NCBI RefSeq assembly: GCF_001028665.1
Contig: NZ_CP011503.1
Location: 2,108,001-2,172,000 of the forward strand
Direction: 5' to 3'
Length of the DNA: 64,000 bases
Source: Burkholderia pyrrocinia
Lineage (GTDB): Bacteria > Pseudomonadota > Gammaproteobacteria > Burkholderiales > Burkholderiaceae
The notes under the pieces were generated by a model. That model was given only the letters and a program-made list of their open reading frames with translations, searched no databases and was not told where the DNA came from. This document shows, one piece after another, positions 43,693-51,976 of this stretch; positions within the stretch are counted from its first letter, which is position 1, and every line of letters starts with the position of its first letter. The position numbers were made by a program, and so were the translations under genes.

Positions 43693-45627
43693 ATGGGACA
43701 AAATCTTAAATTGACGGGTGTGGCGTTGTCGGTCGCGACGGTGTTCGGGGTATTGGCTTCGGGTTCCGCGATGGCGGGGGCCCTCGATTCGCTACCGATC
43801 CCGCAAGTCATCGTCAATCCGCCGACGAACAGCGTGTCGGTCGGGCTGGTCGCGACGGGCGCGTCGCCGCTGGGCTCGGTCACAGTGGCGGCGGGCGGGG
43901 CGGGCACGATCCAGACGTCGCTCGGCGATCCCGGCCAGGTGTTGTCGGGCGCCGTGGGGGCGGTGACGGGCGCACTCGGCGGTGGCGGCGGCACGGTGCA
44001 GCCGCTGGCGCCGGTCCAAGGCGTCGTGAATCAAGTGACGGGTGCGCTTGGTGGCGGCAACCCGGCTGGCGCGCTGACCGGTGCCCTTGGCACGGTAACG
44101 GGCGCACTGGGCGGCATCGGCGGCGGCGCGAACCCACTGGCGCCGGTCCAAGGCGTCGTGAATCAAGTGACGGGTGCGCTCGGCGGCGGCAATCCGGCCG
44201 GTGCGTTGACCGGTGCCCTCGGCACGGTCACGGGTGCATTGGGCATCGGCGGCGGCGCGAACCCACTGGCGCCGGTCCAAGGCGTCGTGAATCAAGTGAC
44301 GGGCACGCTTGGTGGCGGCAACCCGGCTGGCGCGCTGACCGGTGCCCTCGGCACGCTCACAGGTGCACTGGGTAACGTCGGCGGCGGCTCGAACCCGCTG
44401 GCGCCGATCCAGAACGTCGTCGACCAGGTCACGGGCACGCTCGGCAGCGGTAACCCCGCCGGCTCGCTGAGCAACGCGGTCAACACGATCACGGGCACGC
44501 TCGGCAACGTCGGCGGTGCAGGGAGCCCGCTCGCGCCGGTGCAAGGTGTCGTCACGCAGCTCGCCGGTACGCTCGGCAACGACAATCCGGCCAGTGCACT
44601 GACGAACGCGCTGAACTCGGTGACGGGCGCGCTTAGCGGCGCGAACCCGCTGGCACCGATGCAGGGCGTCGTGAACCAGGTCGTCGGCACGCTGTCCGGC
44701 GCAGGCGGCGGCAGCCCGATCACGCCGATCACGAACCTCGTCAACGGCCTGCAGAACGCGCTGCCGACGGGCGGCAATCCGGCTGGTGCGCTGACCGGCG
44801 CACTCGGTTCGGTGACGGGCGCGCTCGGCAACCTCGGCGGGTCGAACCCGCTGGCGCCGGTGCAAGGCGTCGTGAACCAGGTCGTCGGCACCCTCGGCGG
44901 CAGCAATCCGGCTGCGGCGCTGAGCAACGCGGTCGGCACGGCCACGAGCGCACTCGGCAATGCGGTCGGCTCCGTCGCGGGCGCGCTCGGCTCGCTGGGC
45001 GGCACGAACCCGCTGGCGCCAGTGCAGGGCGTCGTCAACCAGGTCGTCGGCACGCTCGGCAGCGGCAATCCGGCCGGTGCACTGACGGGCGCGCTGAACT
45101 CGGTGACCGGTGCCCTCGGCAACCTCGGCGGCGCGAACCCGCTGGCGCCGGTGCAAGGCGTCGTGAACCAGGTCGTCGGCACGCTGACGGGCGCGGCGGG
45201 CAACAGCCCGATCGCACCGATCACGAACCTCGTGAACGGCCTGACGGGCGGCAGTAATCCGGCCGGTGCACTGACCGGTGCGCTCGGCTCGGTGACGGGC
45301 GCACTCGCGAACGGTCCGGCGGCACTCGGCCAGGCGGCCGGCGCGCTGTCGGGCGCGGCCGGTTCGACGGCAGCGGCAGGCGGCAGCCTGCTCGGCTCGG
45401 GCGCGAACGCGGCCGGCGGCACGACGGGCGCGGTCGGCTCGCTGCTGGCGACGGGTGCCAACTCGACGGCGACGGTCGTCAATGCGGTCGGCACGTCGGT
45501 AGGCACGGCGCTCGGTTCCGCGCCGGGCCTGTCGGTGACGCCGCATTCGGGCAACAGCTCGCCGAACAACCCGCTCGCACCGGTGACGACGCTGCTCCAG
45601 TCGCTGACCGGCGCGCTGCCGAAGTAA
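43693..45627 (+). CDS. Secreted repeat protein of unknown function (PLAPVQGVVNQV repeats)
   Basis: A 644-residue exported protein. The signal peptide is cleaved after AMA (about residue 28). Residues 85-540 are a tandem array: PLAP(V/I/M)QGVVNQV begins at 104, 148, 191, 235, 279, 319, 387, 440 and 483, mostly 43-44 residues apart, each followed by GTLGGGNPAGALTGAL-type sequence. Variant units read SPI(T/A)PITNLVNGL (341, 505). The first units are nearly identical at DNA level, suggesting recent duplication. There are no cysteines and almost no charge. It is not collagen-like (no Gly-X-Y). Amphipathic helix-turn units or a surface/matrix role are guesses. Sigma-54 promoter and strong terminator flank it. 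Confidence 0.85.
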   Translation: MGQNLKLTGVALSVATVFGVLASGSAMAGALDSLPIPQVIVNPPTNSVSVGLVATGASPLGSVTVAAGGAGTIQTSLGDPGQVLSGAVGAVTGALGGGGGTVQPLAPVQGVVNQVTGALGGGNPAGALTGALGTVTGALGGIGGGANPLAPVQGVVNQVTGALGGGNPAGALTGALGTVTGALGIGGGANPLAPVQGVVNQVTGTLGGGNPAGALTGALGTLTGALGNVGGGSNPLAPIQNVVDQVTGTLGSGNPAGSLSNAVNTITGTLGNVGGAGSPLAPVQGVVTQLAGTLGNDNPASALTNALNSVTGALSGANPLAPMQGVVNQVVGTLSGAGGGSPITPITNLVNGLQNALPTGGNPAGALTGALGSVTGALGNLGGSNPLAPVQGVVNQVVGTLGGSNPAAALSNAVGTATSALGNAVGSVAGALGSLGGTNPLAPVQGVVNQVVGTLGSGNPAGALTGALNSVTGALGNLGGANPLAPVQGVVNQVVGTLTGAAGNSPIAPITNLVNGLTGGSNPAGALTGALGSVTGALANGPAALGQAAGALSGAAGSTAAAGGSLLGSGANAAGGTTGAVGSLLATGANSTATVVNAVGTSVGTALGSAPGLSVTPHSGNSSPNNPLAPVTTLLQSLTGALPK

Positions 45628-45692
45628 CGAGCCGGAAACGCACGGCGGCGCCGTATCGGCCGCCGTGCGCAAAGGTCGTGCAACACGGGTCG

Positions 45693-45732
45693 CGCAACGC
45701 GGCATGACATCGCTGTCATGCCGCGTTGTCTT
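45693..45732 (+). terminator. Rho-independent terminator of the repeat protein gene
   Basis: A perfect 15-bp stem, CAACGCGGCATGACA (45693-45707) with its complement (45712-45726), loop TCGC, followed by TCTTTT. Confidence 0.93.
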
Positions 45733-45803
45733 TTGGTTTCCCGCTTTCTTTCGTCACATGAATGGCCGATAACGTGCCGCCGCCGATCGTCGCCGGGCGG
45801 CAT

Positions 45804-45831
45804 GGAATAACCGGCCGCTCCCGTCCGTTTA
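45804..45831 (+). promoter_or_regulatory. Candidate ECF-type promoter
   Basis: GGAATA (45804-45809) and CGTTTA (45826-45831) are separated by 16 bp, resembling the GGAA / CGT pattern of many ECF sigma promoters. It lies about 110 bp before the first gene of the unit that encodes an ECF sigma factor, suggesting autoregulation. Confidence 0.45.
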
Positions 45832-45938
45832 CATACCGAGTCCCGGCACGACCGCCCGGCGGGATAATGGTCGCGACGAAGCCGATCATCCCGTCCGGCG
45901 CCGCCGTGTCGCGATGCCATGTCAAAAGGAGAACGGGA

Positions 45939-46298
45939 ATGAAACGGATTTTCCTCGCCGCTGCGCTGATGGCGGCGATCGTGCGGCCGGCGGCCGCGGA
46001 ACCGCCACAGGTCGGCGACGGGAAACTGGTCGACGAAGATCACATGACGCTGTACGTGTTCGATCGCGACGCGCCCGGCAAGAGCGCGTGCGACAGCGCG
46101 TGCGCGGCCAACTGGCCGCCCGCGATCGCCGACGCGTACGACAAGGCGTCGGGTGCGTGGAGCCTCGTCACGCGCGGCGACGGCAAGAAGCAATGGGCGT
46201 ACCACGGGCGCCCGCTGTATCGCTGGAAGATGGACCACAAGGCCGGCGACGCGGGCGGCGACGGGATCGGCGGCATGTGGCACGTTGCGCGTCCGTGA
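45939..46298 (+). CDS. Secreted COG4315-type protein (Lipoprotein_15 repeat)
   Basis: A 119-residue exported protein. A signal peptide ends at AAA (about residue 20), without a lipobox Cys. It has two copies of the family's YxWxxD-type motif: LYVFDRDAPGKSACDSACA and LYRWKMDHKAGD. The two close cysteines may form a disulfide. Members are periplasmic and of unknown function, and are often encoded with ECF sigma factors. A good AAAGGAGAACGGG ribosome site precedes ATG 45939. It is the first gene of the sigma-factor unit (25-bp gap to the sigma gene). Confidence 0.82.
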   Translation: MKRIFLAAALMAAIVRPAAAEPPQVGDGKLVDEDHMTLYVFDRDAPGKSACDSACAANWPPAIADAYDKASGAWSLVTRGDGKKQWAYHGRPLYRWKMDHKAGDAGGDGIGGMWHVARP

Positions 46299-46323
46299 CC
46301 GCGCGGCGCCGCGCGAGGCATCG

Positions 46324-46839
46324 ATGAGCTACGAATCGGACCTGCTGGTGTGGCTGCCGCATCTCACGCGCTATGCGCGTGCGCTGACGGGCGACCGGGC
46401 CTGGGCGGACGATCTCGTGCAGGACACGCTCGAGCGTGCGCTGAACCGTCCGCCGCGCGACGGCGGCAACCTGCGGGCGTGGCTGCTGACGCTGCTGCGG
46501 CACCGCTTCATCGACCAGTTGCGTGCGCGGCACGAGATCGCGGTCGACGACGCGACCGCGCCGTGGCAGACGATGGCCGCGCCGGCCGGCGAGATCGGCG
46601 GGCTGGTGCTGCGCGACGTGCAGCGCGCGCTGTACCGGCTGCCCGTCGAGCAGCGCGAGGTGCTGCTGCTGGTCGCGCTCGAGGAGTTGAGCTATCGCGA
46701 CGCCGCGCAGGTGCTGGGCGTGCCGGTGGGAACGGTGATGTCGCGGCTCGCGCGGGCGCGCGGGCAGATGCGCGCACTGCTGTCGGACGAGCCGTCGGCG
46801 CACGGCACAACCACGTTACGGGTAATCAGGAAGACATGA
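46324..46839 (+). CDS. ECF RNA polymerase sigma factor
   Basis: A 171-residue sigma factor with only regions 2 and 4. Region 2 reads LTRYARALTGDRAWADDLVQ and FIDQLRARH; region 4 reads LPVEQREVLLLVALEELSYRDAAQVLGVP with the helix-turn-helix VGTVMSRLARARGQMR. The stop overlaps the anti-sigma start (ATGA), so the two are coupled. It probably directs transcription of this unit from the promoter near 45804. The inducing signal is unknown; the copper-type and envelope proteins downstream hint at metal or oxidative stress. Confidence 0.92.
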   Translation: MSYESDLLVWLPHLTRYARALTGDRAWADDLVQDTLERALNRPPRDGGNLRAWLLTLLRHRFIDQLRARHEIAVDDATAPWQTMAAPAGEIGGLVLRDVQRALYRLPVEQREVLLLVALEELSYRDAAQVLGVPVGTVMSRLARARGQMRALLSDEPSAHGTTTLRVIRKT

Positions 46840-47618
46840 TGGACGAACCGCGCAAGCCTTCGAAGGATCGGGACGACGATGCGTCGGCGCAACTGCTGTC
46901 CGCGTTGCTGGACGGCGAACTGTCCGGGCACGAGCGGCAGGAGATGCTCGAACGCCTGCAGTCCGATCCGGAGGAAGCCGAACGATTCGCGCATTACCGC
47001 GCACAGCGCCATGCGCTGCATGCGCTGTTTCCGTTGCCGAACGCTGCGCCCGCGCTGTTCGTGCAGCGCCGTGCGTCGCGCCGGCGCGGGTTCGCGTATG
47101 CGTTCGCGGGGCTGGCGGCCGGGCTGCTGATCGGCGTCGCGCTGCATGCGGGCTGGGCCGTGTTCGGCAGCGAACCGGCGTTCGCCGCGCGTGCGGATGT
47201 CGCGTATGCGGTGTACACAGCCGATCGCGAGCATCCGGTCGAGGTCGGCGCGGGCGATCCTTCGCACCTTGCCGCGTGGCTGTCGGCACGCGTCGGGCGG
47301 CCCGTGCGTGCGCCGTCGCTCGACGAATACGGCTATGTGCTGCTGGGCGGCCGGTTGCTGCCCGGCGAAGCGGGGCCGGCCGCGCAGTTCATGTACCAGC
47401 GCGCGGACGGCGAGCGCGTGACGCTGTACATGACCGCGTACGACGCGCGGCACCTCGCGCCGCAGGCGATGTCGGCCCATGGCCGCTACACGTATTTCTG
47501 GTCGGATCGCGGCATGGGTTATGCGATGTCCGGCCGCGGCGACGAACGGCGCCTGCGCGAGCTCGCGATCGAAGCGTGCGGCGCGCTCGGCGGCTCGACC
47601 GATGCATGGAAAGGATGA
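46836..47618 (+). CDS. Transmembrane anti-sigma factor
   Basis: A 260-residue membrane protein. The cytoplasmic N-terminus contains LLSALLDGELSGHERQEML (20-38), typical of the sigma-binding helix of RseA-like anti-sigma factors. No zinc HxxxCxxC is present. One membrane helix (about 86-106) leads to a periplasmic domain of about 150 residues with VLLGGRLLPGEAGPAAQFMY. It overlaps the sigma gene by 4 bp. ATG 46839 is a possible alternative start. Confidence 0.88.
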   Translation: MMDEPRKPSKDRDDDASAQLLSALLDGELSGHERQEMLERLQSDPEEAERFAHYRAQRHALHALFPLPNAAPALFVQRRASRRRGFAYAFAGLAAGLLIGVALHAGWAVFGSEPAFAARADVAYAVYTADREHPVEVGAGDPSHLAAWLSARVGRPVRAPSLDEYGYVLLGGRLLPGEAGPAAQFMYQRADGERVTLYMTAYDARHLAPQAMSAHGRYTYFWSDRGMGYAMSGRGDERRLRELAIEACGALGGSTDAWKG

Positions 47619-47646
47619 CGCGCACGGTGCCGGCAGGGAGCAGGCG

Positions 47647-48072
47647 ATGAAGAAGACGAAGATTCTCGTGCTGATGCCGCTGCTGGCGGCGCTCGCCGTG
47701 GGTGCCCCGCTCGCGCGGGCTGACGGCGCCGCGCCGGTGCGCGTGCCGGTCGATGCCGACGGCGTGCAGCGGGTGACGATCGTCGGCGGCAGTTATTTCT
47801 TCCGCCCGAACCACGTGATCGTGCGCGCGCACGTGCCGGTCGAGCTGACCGTGTCGGCCGAGCCCGGTGTCGTGCCGCACAGTTTCGAGATCGACGCGCC
47901 GCAGGCCGGCATCGCAGTCCACACGGATCTCGCCACGACGCCGAAGACCTTTCGCTTCACGCCGGCGCAGCCGGGCCGGTTCGCCTACTATTGCACGCAT
48001 CGGCTGCTGTTTTTCAGGAGCCATCGCGAGCGCGGGATGGAAGGCGTGCTCGACGTCGAGGCGGCGCCGTGA
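47647..48072 (+). CDS. Periplasmic cupredoxin-like protein
   Basis: A 141-residue exported protein (signal cleavage after ARA, about residue 25). It has a cupredoxin fold with probable copper ligands His78 (VPHSFE), Cys116 (YYCTHR), His126 (RSHRE) and Met131 (RGMEG). The Cys-to-His spacing of ten residues is longer than in classical plastocyanins. It may carry electrons or bind copper in the periplasm. It follows the anti-sigma gene by 28 bp and its stop overlaps the next start. Confidence 0.85.
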   Translation: MKKTKILVLMPLLAALAVGAPLARADGAAPVRVPVDADGVQRVTIVGGSYFFRPNHVIVRAHVPVELTVSAEPGVVPHSFEIDAPQAGIAVHTDLATTPKTFRFTPAQPGRFAYYCTHRLLFFRSHRERGMEGVLDVEAAP

Positions 48073-48701
48073 TCGCCGCGTTGCTGGCCGCGAGCCTGAT
48101 AGGAGCGAGCATGACAGCCGATCCCGTGACCGTCGCGCAGGCGCATTTCGACCACGTCCGCTCGTACCGCGCGACGATCCGCTCGTCGGCGCGCGGCGGC
48201 GAACACACCGAAATCCGTTACGCGTACCTGAAACCCGGCTTCGTCCGGATGGATTTCGTGTCGCCTCATCACGGCGCGGTAATTGCATACGATCCCGACG
48301 ACGGCAAGGTGCGGCTGCGCCCGTTCGGCGCGCATGCGCCGCCCGCGCTGACGCTGTCGCCGTCCAATCCGCTCGTGCGCGACCGCAGGGGCCACCGGGT
48401 CGACCGGTCGGACGTCGGCGAACTGCTGCGCAACGTTCATGCGCTGCAGGAGGGCGGTGCGACCGTGACCGAAGGCGAGGAGGCCGTCGGCGGCCGGACC
48501 GCGCTGCGCGTGTCGGTCACGGGCGCGCCCGCGCATGCGGTCGACGGCGTGCATCGCTACCGGCTGTGGCTGGACGCCGAGGACGGCTTTCCGCGGAAGG
48601 TCGTCAGCTTCGCGGACGACGGCGACGTGCCGCTCGAAACCGTGACGCTCGACGATATCGAGATCGACGTCGCGTTTCCCGAGCGTTTCTTCGCGCCCTG
48701 A
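48069..48701 (+). CDS. DUF1571/LolA-like exported protein
   Basis: A 210-residue protein starting at GTG 48069, coupled to the cupredoxin gene (GTGA overlap). A short hydrophobic N-terminus (IAALLAASLIGAS) suggests export. The rest is beta-rich with the LolA-like pattern VRSYRATIRSSARGGEHTE, KPGFVRMDFVSPHHGAV and VHRYRLWLDAEDGFPRKVV. LolA-fold proteins carry lipoproteins or lipids in the periplasm; the specific role here is unknown. Confidence 0.72.
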   Translation: MIAALLAASLIGASMTADPVTVAQAHFDHVRSYRATIRSSARGGEHTEIRYAYLKPGFVRMDFVSPHHGAVIAYDPDDGKVRLRPFGAHAPPALTLSPSNPLVRDRRGHRVDRSDVGELLRNVHALQEGGATVTEGEEAVGGRTALRVSVTGAPAHAVDGVHRYRLWLDAEDGFPRKVVSFADDGDVPLETVTLDDIEIDVAFPERFFAP

Positions 48702-48745
48702 TCGGTGCGCTGACTCATGTCCCTGACGCGCATGCCGGAGGCTGC

Positions 48746-49261
48746 ATGGCGGAATACCGGTTCTCGACGACCTGGCGTGTGGACGCCCCGCTCGCGGCGG
48801 TCTGGGACGCGATCTACCAGGTCGACCGCTGGCCCGACTGGTGGAAGGGCGCGGTACGCACCGTCGAGATCGAGCAGGGCGACGCGCACGGCGTCGGCGC
48901 ACTGCACCGATACACGTGGAAGGGTGCGCTGCCGTACCGGCTGACCTTCGACATGCGCGTGCGGCGTGTCGAGCCGCCGCATGCGCTCGAAGGCCGCGCG
49001 AGCGGCGCGATCGAAGGCGACGGATGCTGGTCGTTCGCCGGCGACGGCGCATGCACCGTCGTGCGCTACGACTGGCACATCCGCACGCACGTGCGCTGGA
49101 TGAACTGGCTGGAGCCGTTCGCGCGCCCGCTGTTCCGATGGAATCACGACGTCGTGATGCGCGAAGGCGCGAAGGGTCTCGCGCGGCTGCTGGGCGCGGC
49201 GGTCGAGACGGAGGGCCGGACCTTCCGGCCGCTGTCGGGCGCGGGCTGCGCCGATGCGTGA
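48746..49261 (+). CDS. SRPBCC family protein (polyketide cyclase/START-like)
   Basis: A 171-residue cytoplasmic protein with the N-terminal FSTTWRVDAPLAAVWDAIYQ and WPDWWKG typical of the SRPBCC hydrophobic-pocket fold, ending in helix VMREGAKGLARLLG. Members bind lipids, polyketides or other hydrophobic ligands. It follows the LolA-like gene by 44 bp and is probably the last gene of the sigma-factor unit. It converges with the iron ABC genes. Confidence 0.82.
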   Translation: MAEYRFSTTWRVDAPLAAVWDAIYQVDRWPDWWKGAVRTVEIEQGDAHGVGALHRYTWKGALPYRLTFDMRVRRVEPPHALEGRASGAIEGDGCWSFAGDGACTVVRYDWHIRTHVRWMNWLEPFARPLFRWNHDVVMREGAKGLARLLGAAVETEGRTFRPLSGAGCADA

Positions 49262-49297
49262 CGACGTGTGACGGCACGTGACGCCGGGCCGCACCGC

Positions 49298-50347
49298 TCA
49301 GCGCGCGTACGCCATCGCCGCACCGTCGACGACGAGCGCGACGCGTTCGCCGACGGCCGGGCACCGGTGTCCCGGCACGCGTACGCGCACGAATACGTCG
49401 GCATCGGCATCGAGGCGCGTGAGAACGTCGGCGTCCTGGCCCGCGAACTGCGCGGCTTCGACGCGCGCCGTATGGCCGCGCGCCGCATCGACCTGCGCGA
49501 CAGGCACGATGCCGATCTGCTCGGGGCGCAGCATCGCGTCGGCCGGCCCGTCGGGCAGCGGCGCGACGAGCGGCAGCTCGCCGAGCGCGCACGCGATGCG
49601 CCCGCCGCGCACACGGCCCGCGAGCAGCACGGCCTGCCCGACGAACGACGCGATGTCGCGCGTGACGGGCTGCCGGTACAGCGTCTGCGGCGCGGCCGTC
49701 TGCACGAGCCGGCCTTGCCACATCACAGCCACTTCGTCGCCGAGCGTCATCGCCTCGGGCTGGTCGTGCGTGACGAGCACCGAGGTCGCGCCCGCCGCGG
49801 CGAGCGCATCCGCGACCGCGCTGCGCGTTTCGTGCCGCAGCGACGTGTCGAGCGCGGAGAACGGTTCGTCGAGGATCACGAGCGACGGCTCGGGCGCCAG
49901 CGCGCGTGCGAGCGCAACGCGCTGCTGCTGCCCGCCGGACAGTTGCTGCGGCGCGCGGCTCGCATACGACGCGGGCAACCCGACCATCTCGAGCAGTTCG
50001 TCGACGCGATGATGGCGCCGCCGCGCCGCGCGCGGCAGCCCGAACGCGATGTTGTCGGCCACCGACAGATGCGGAAACAGCGCGCCTTCCTGCGGCACGT
50101 AGCCGATCCGGCGCTGTTCGGGCGGCAGGTGCACGTCGGGCGCGGCCACGCGTCGCCCGTCGATCTCGACGGTGCCGCGCTCGGCGCGCTCGAAGCCGCA
50201 CAGCACGCGCAGCAGCGTCGTCTTGCCGCTGCCGGACGGGCCGAGCAGCGCGAGGCGCGAGCCGCGCCGCACGGTGAGGTCGATGTCGTGCAGGACGGTA
50301 TGCGATCCGAACGATTTGGACAGGCCGTGGATGCGTAGTTCGCTCAT
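49298..50347 (-). CDS. ABC transporter ATP-binding protein, iron(III) type (FbpC-like)
   Basis: A 349-residue ATPase. Walker A is GPSGSGKTT, the ABC signature LSGGQQQR, Walker B LVILDEPFSALD, and the switch His is in LVTHDQPEAM. A C-terminal regulatory TOBE-like domain (about 240-349) contains LRPEQIGIVP. It is the last gene of the operon and lies 28 bp after the permease gene. Together with the adjacent permease and binding protein it forms an FbpABC-type importer energised at the inner membrane. Confidence 0.92.
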   Translation of the reverse strand: MSELRIHGLSKSFGSHTVLHDIDLTVRRGSRLALLGPSGSGKTTLLRVLCGFERAERGTVEIDGRRVAAPDVHLPPEQRRIGYVPQEGALFPHLSVADNIAFGLPRAARRRHHRVDELLEMVGLPASYASRAPQQLSGGQQQRVALARALAPEPSLVILDEPFSALDTSLRHETRSAVADALAAAGATSVLVTHDQPEAMTLGDEVAVMWQGRLVQTAAPQTLYRQPVTRDIASFVGQAVLLAGRVRGGRIACALGELPLVAPLPDGPADAMLRPEQIGIVPVAQVDAARGHTARVEAAQFAGQDADVLTRLDADADVFVRVRVPGHRCPAVGERVALVVDGAAMAYAR

Positions 50348-50375
50348 GAGCGGTTCCGGGGGAAAAGGGTGGCGC

Positions 50376-51974
50376 TCAGTTGCGTACCGACGCGCGGCCG
50401 AGCAGCAGGAACAGCAGTCCCGACGCGCCCAGCGACAGCGCGACGAGCAGCGCTGCATAGGGCGCCGCAGCCGCGAACGCGAGCGTTGCGGTATCGCTCC
50501 ACACCTGTGTCGCGAGCGTACGCGTACCGATCGGCGACAGCAGCAGCGTCGCGTTGAGTTCCGTCACGACCGAGATGAACACCATCGTCGCGGCCGCGCC
50601 GAGGCCGGGCGCCGCGAGCGGCAGCACCACGCGCGTGAGCGTCGCGCGCCAGCCGAGGCCGAGCGAACGCGCGGTTTCCTCGAGCCGGACCTGCACGTGC
50701 GACAGCGCCGCGCGCACGCTGACCACCGCGAGCGGCAGGAACAGGATCGCGTACGCGCCGACGAGCGCCGGCGCGCTCTGGTAGAGCTGCTGCACCAGCC
50801 GTACCGTGATCGACACGATCGCGAGCGCGACGACGATGCCCGGCACGCCCTGCACGGTCATCGCCGTGCGTTCGAGCAACGTCGCGACGCGGCCCGGATA
50901 ACGAACCAGCAGGAATGCGAGCGGCAGCGCGAGCAGCGTCGTGACGGCTGCGGCCGCGAGGCCGTAGCCGGTCGACGCGAGCGTGGCCTGCCACAGCAGC
51001 TCGGGCGATACGTCGGCCGGCGTGACGGCGGCCGCGCCCTGTTGCGTGAGCCAGTAGCCGATCATCGCGAGCGGCACGCCGAGCGTCGCGGCCGCGAGCG
51101 CAGCGAACGCAATGGTGGCGGGGCCGCGCAGCGGCCCGAGCGGATAATGCATCGCGACGCGGCGAGCGGCGCGATGCGTATGGCCGTAGCGCGCATGGCC
51201 GCGCGCACGCGCCTCGATCGCGAGGCACAGCAGGCACAGCGCGATCAGCACGCAGCCGAGCAGCGATGCGCCGCCGCCGTCGAACGCGGTGCGGTATTCC
51301 GCATAGATCTCGGTCGTGAACGTGCGAAAGCGCAGCAACTGGAACGCGCCGAATTCGGACAGCACGCCGAGCGCGACGAGCAGCATCCCGCCGCACAGCG
51401 CGGGGCGCAACTGCGGCAGCACGACGCGAAAGAACGTATGCCACGGCGAGCAGCCGAGCGTGCGCGCGCTTTCTTCGAGCGCGGGGTCGAGCTCGCGCAG
51501 CGCGGCGGCCATCGGCAGGTAGACGAGCGGGAAGTACGCGGATGTCAGCACGATCAGCGCGCCGAGGAAGTCCTGCAGATCGAGGCTCAGCGACACCCAC
51601 GCATAGCTCGTGATGAACGGCGGCACCGCGAGCGGCGCGGCGGCGAGCGCGGTCCACAGCGGCCGTGCCGGCAGGTCGGTGCGCTCGATGAACCACGCGA
51701 CTGCCGTGCCGAGCAGCGTGCACGCGAGGGTCGCGGCGAGCGTGATCGACAGCGTGTTGACGAGCAGTTCGCCGACGAGCGGGCGCCACAGCAGCTCGAT
51801 CGCGTCGTCGACGCCGAAGGTCGCCGCGCGATACAGCGTGAAGCCGAGCGGCAGCAGGATCGCGAGCGGCCCGCATGCGGCCGCGGCGACGAGCGCGCGC
51901 GACGGGCGCCGCCGCGTCGCGGTGCGCTCGCCGTCGCGCGCGGTGCGTGCCGTGCGGGACACGGCGTCGCTCAT
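50376..51974 (-). CDS. ABC transporter permease, iron(III) type (FbpB-like, fused)
   Basis: A 532-residue inner-membrane protein with two homologous permease halves (each about six helices), as in FbpB/SfuB. Each half has an EAA loop: EESARTLGCSPWHTFFRVVLP (first) and EETARSLGLGWRATLTRVVLP (second), which couple to the ATPase. The N-terminus is Arg-rich and cytoplasmic. It starts 2 bp after the binding-protein gene ends, showing a tightly linked operon. Confidence 0.92.
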   Translation of the reverse strand: MSDAVSRTARTARDGERTATRRRPSRALVAAAACGPLAILLPLGFTLYRAATFGVDDAIELLWRPLVGELLVNTLSITLAATLACTLLGTAVAWFIERTDLPARPLWTALAAAPLAVPPFITSYAWVSLSLDLQDFLGALIVLTSAYFPLVYLPMAAALRELDPALEESARTLGCSPWHTFFRVVLPQLRPALCGGMLLVALGVLSEFGAFQLLRFRTFTTEIYAEYRTAFDGGGASLLGCVLIALCLLCLAIEARARGHARYGHTHRAARRVAMHYPLGPLRGPATIAFAALAAATLGVPLAMIGYWLTQQGAAAVTPADVSPELLWQATLASTGYGLAAAAVTTLLALPLAFLLVRYPGRVATLLERTAMTVQGVPGIVVALAIVSITVRLVQQLYQSAPALVGAYAILFLPLAVVSVRAALSHVQVRLEETARSLGLGWRATLTRVVLPLAAPGLGAAATMVFISVVTELNATLLLSPIGTRTLATQVWSDTATLAFAAAAPYAALLVALSLGASGLLFLLLGRASVRN

Positions 51975-51976
51975 GC

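Noticed and set aside
43693..45627. Collagen-like label for the repeat protein
   Set aside because: There is no Gly-X-Y periodicity; the unit is about 43 residues with a PLAPVQG motif.
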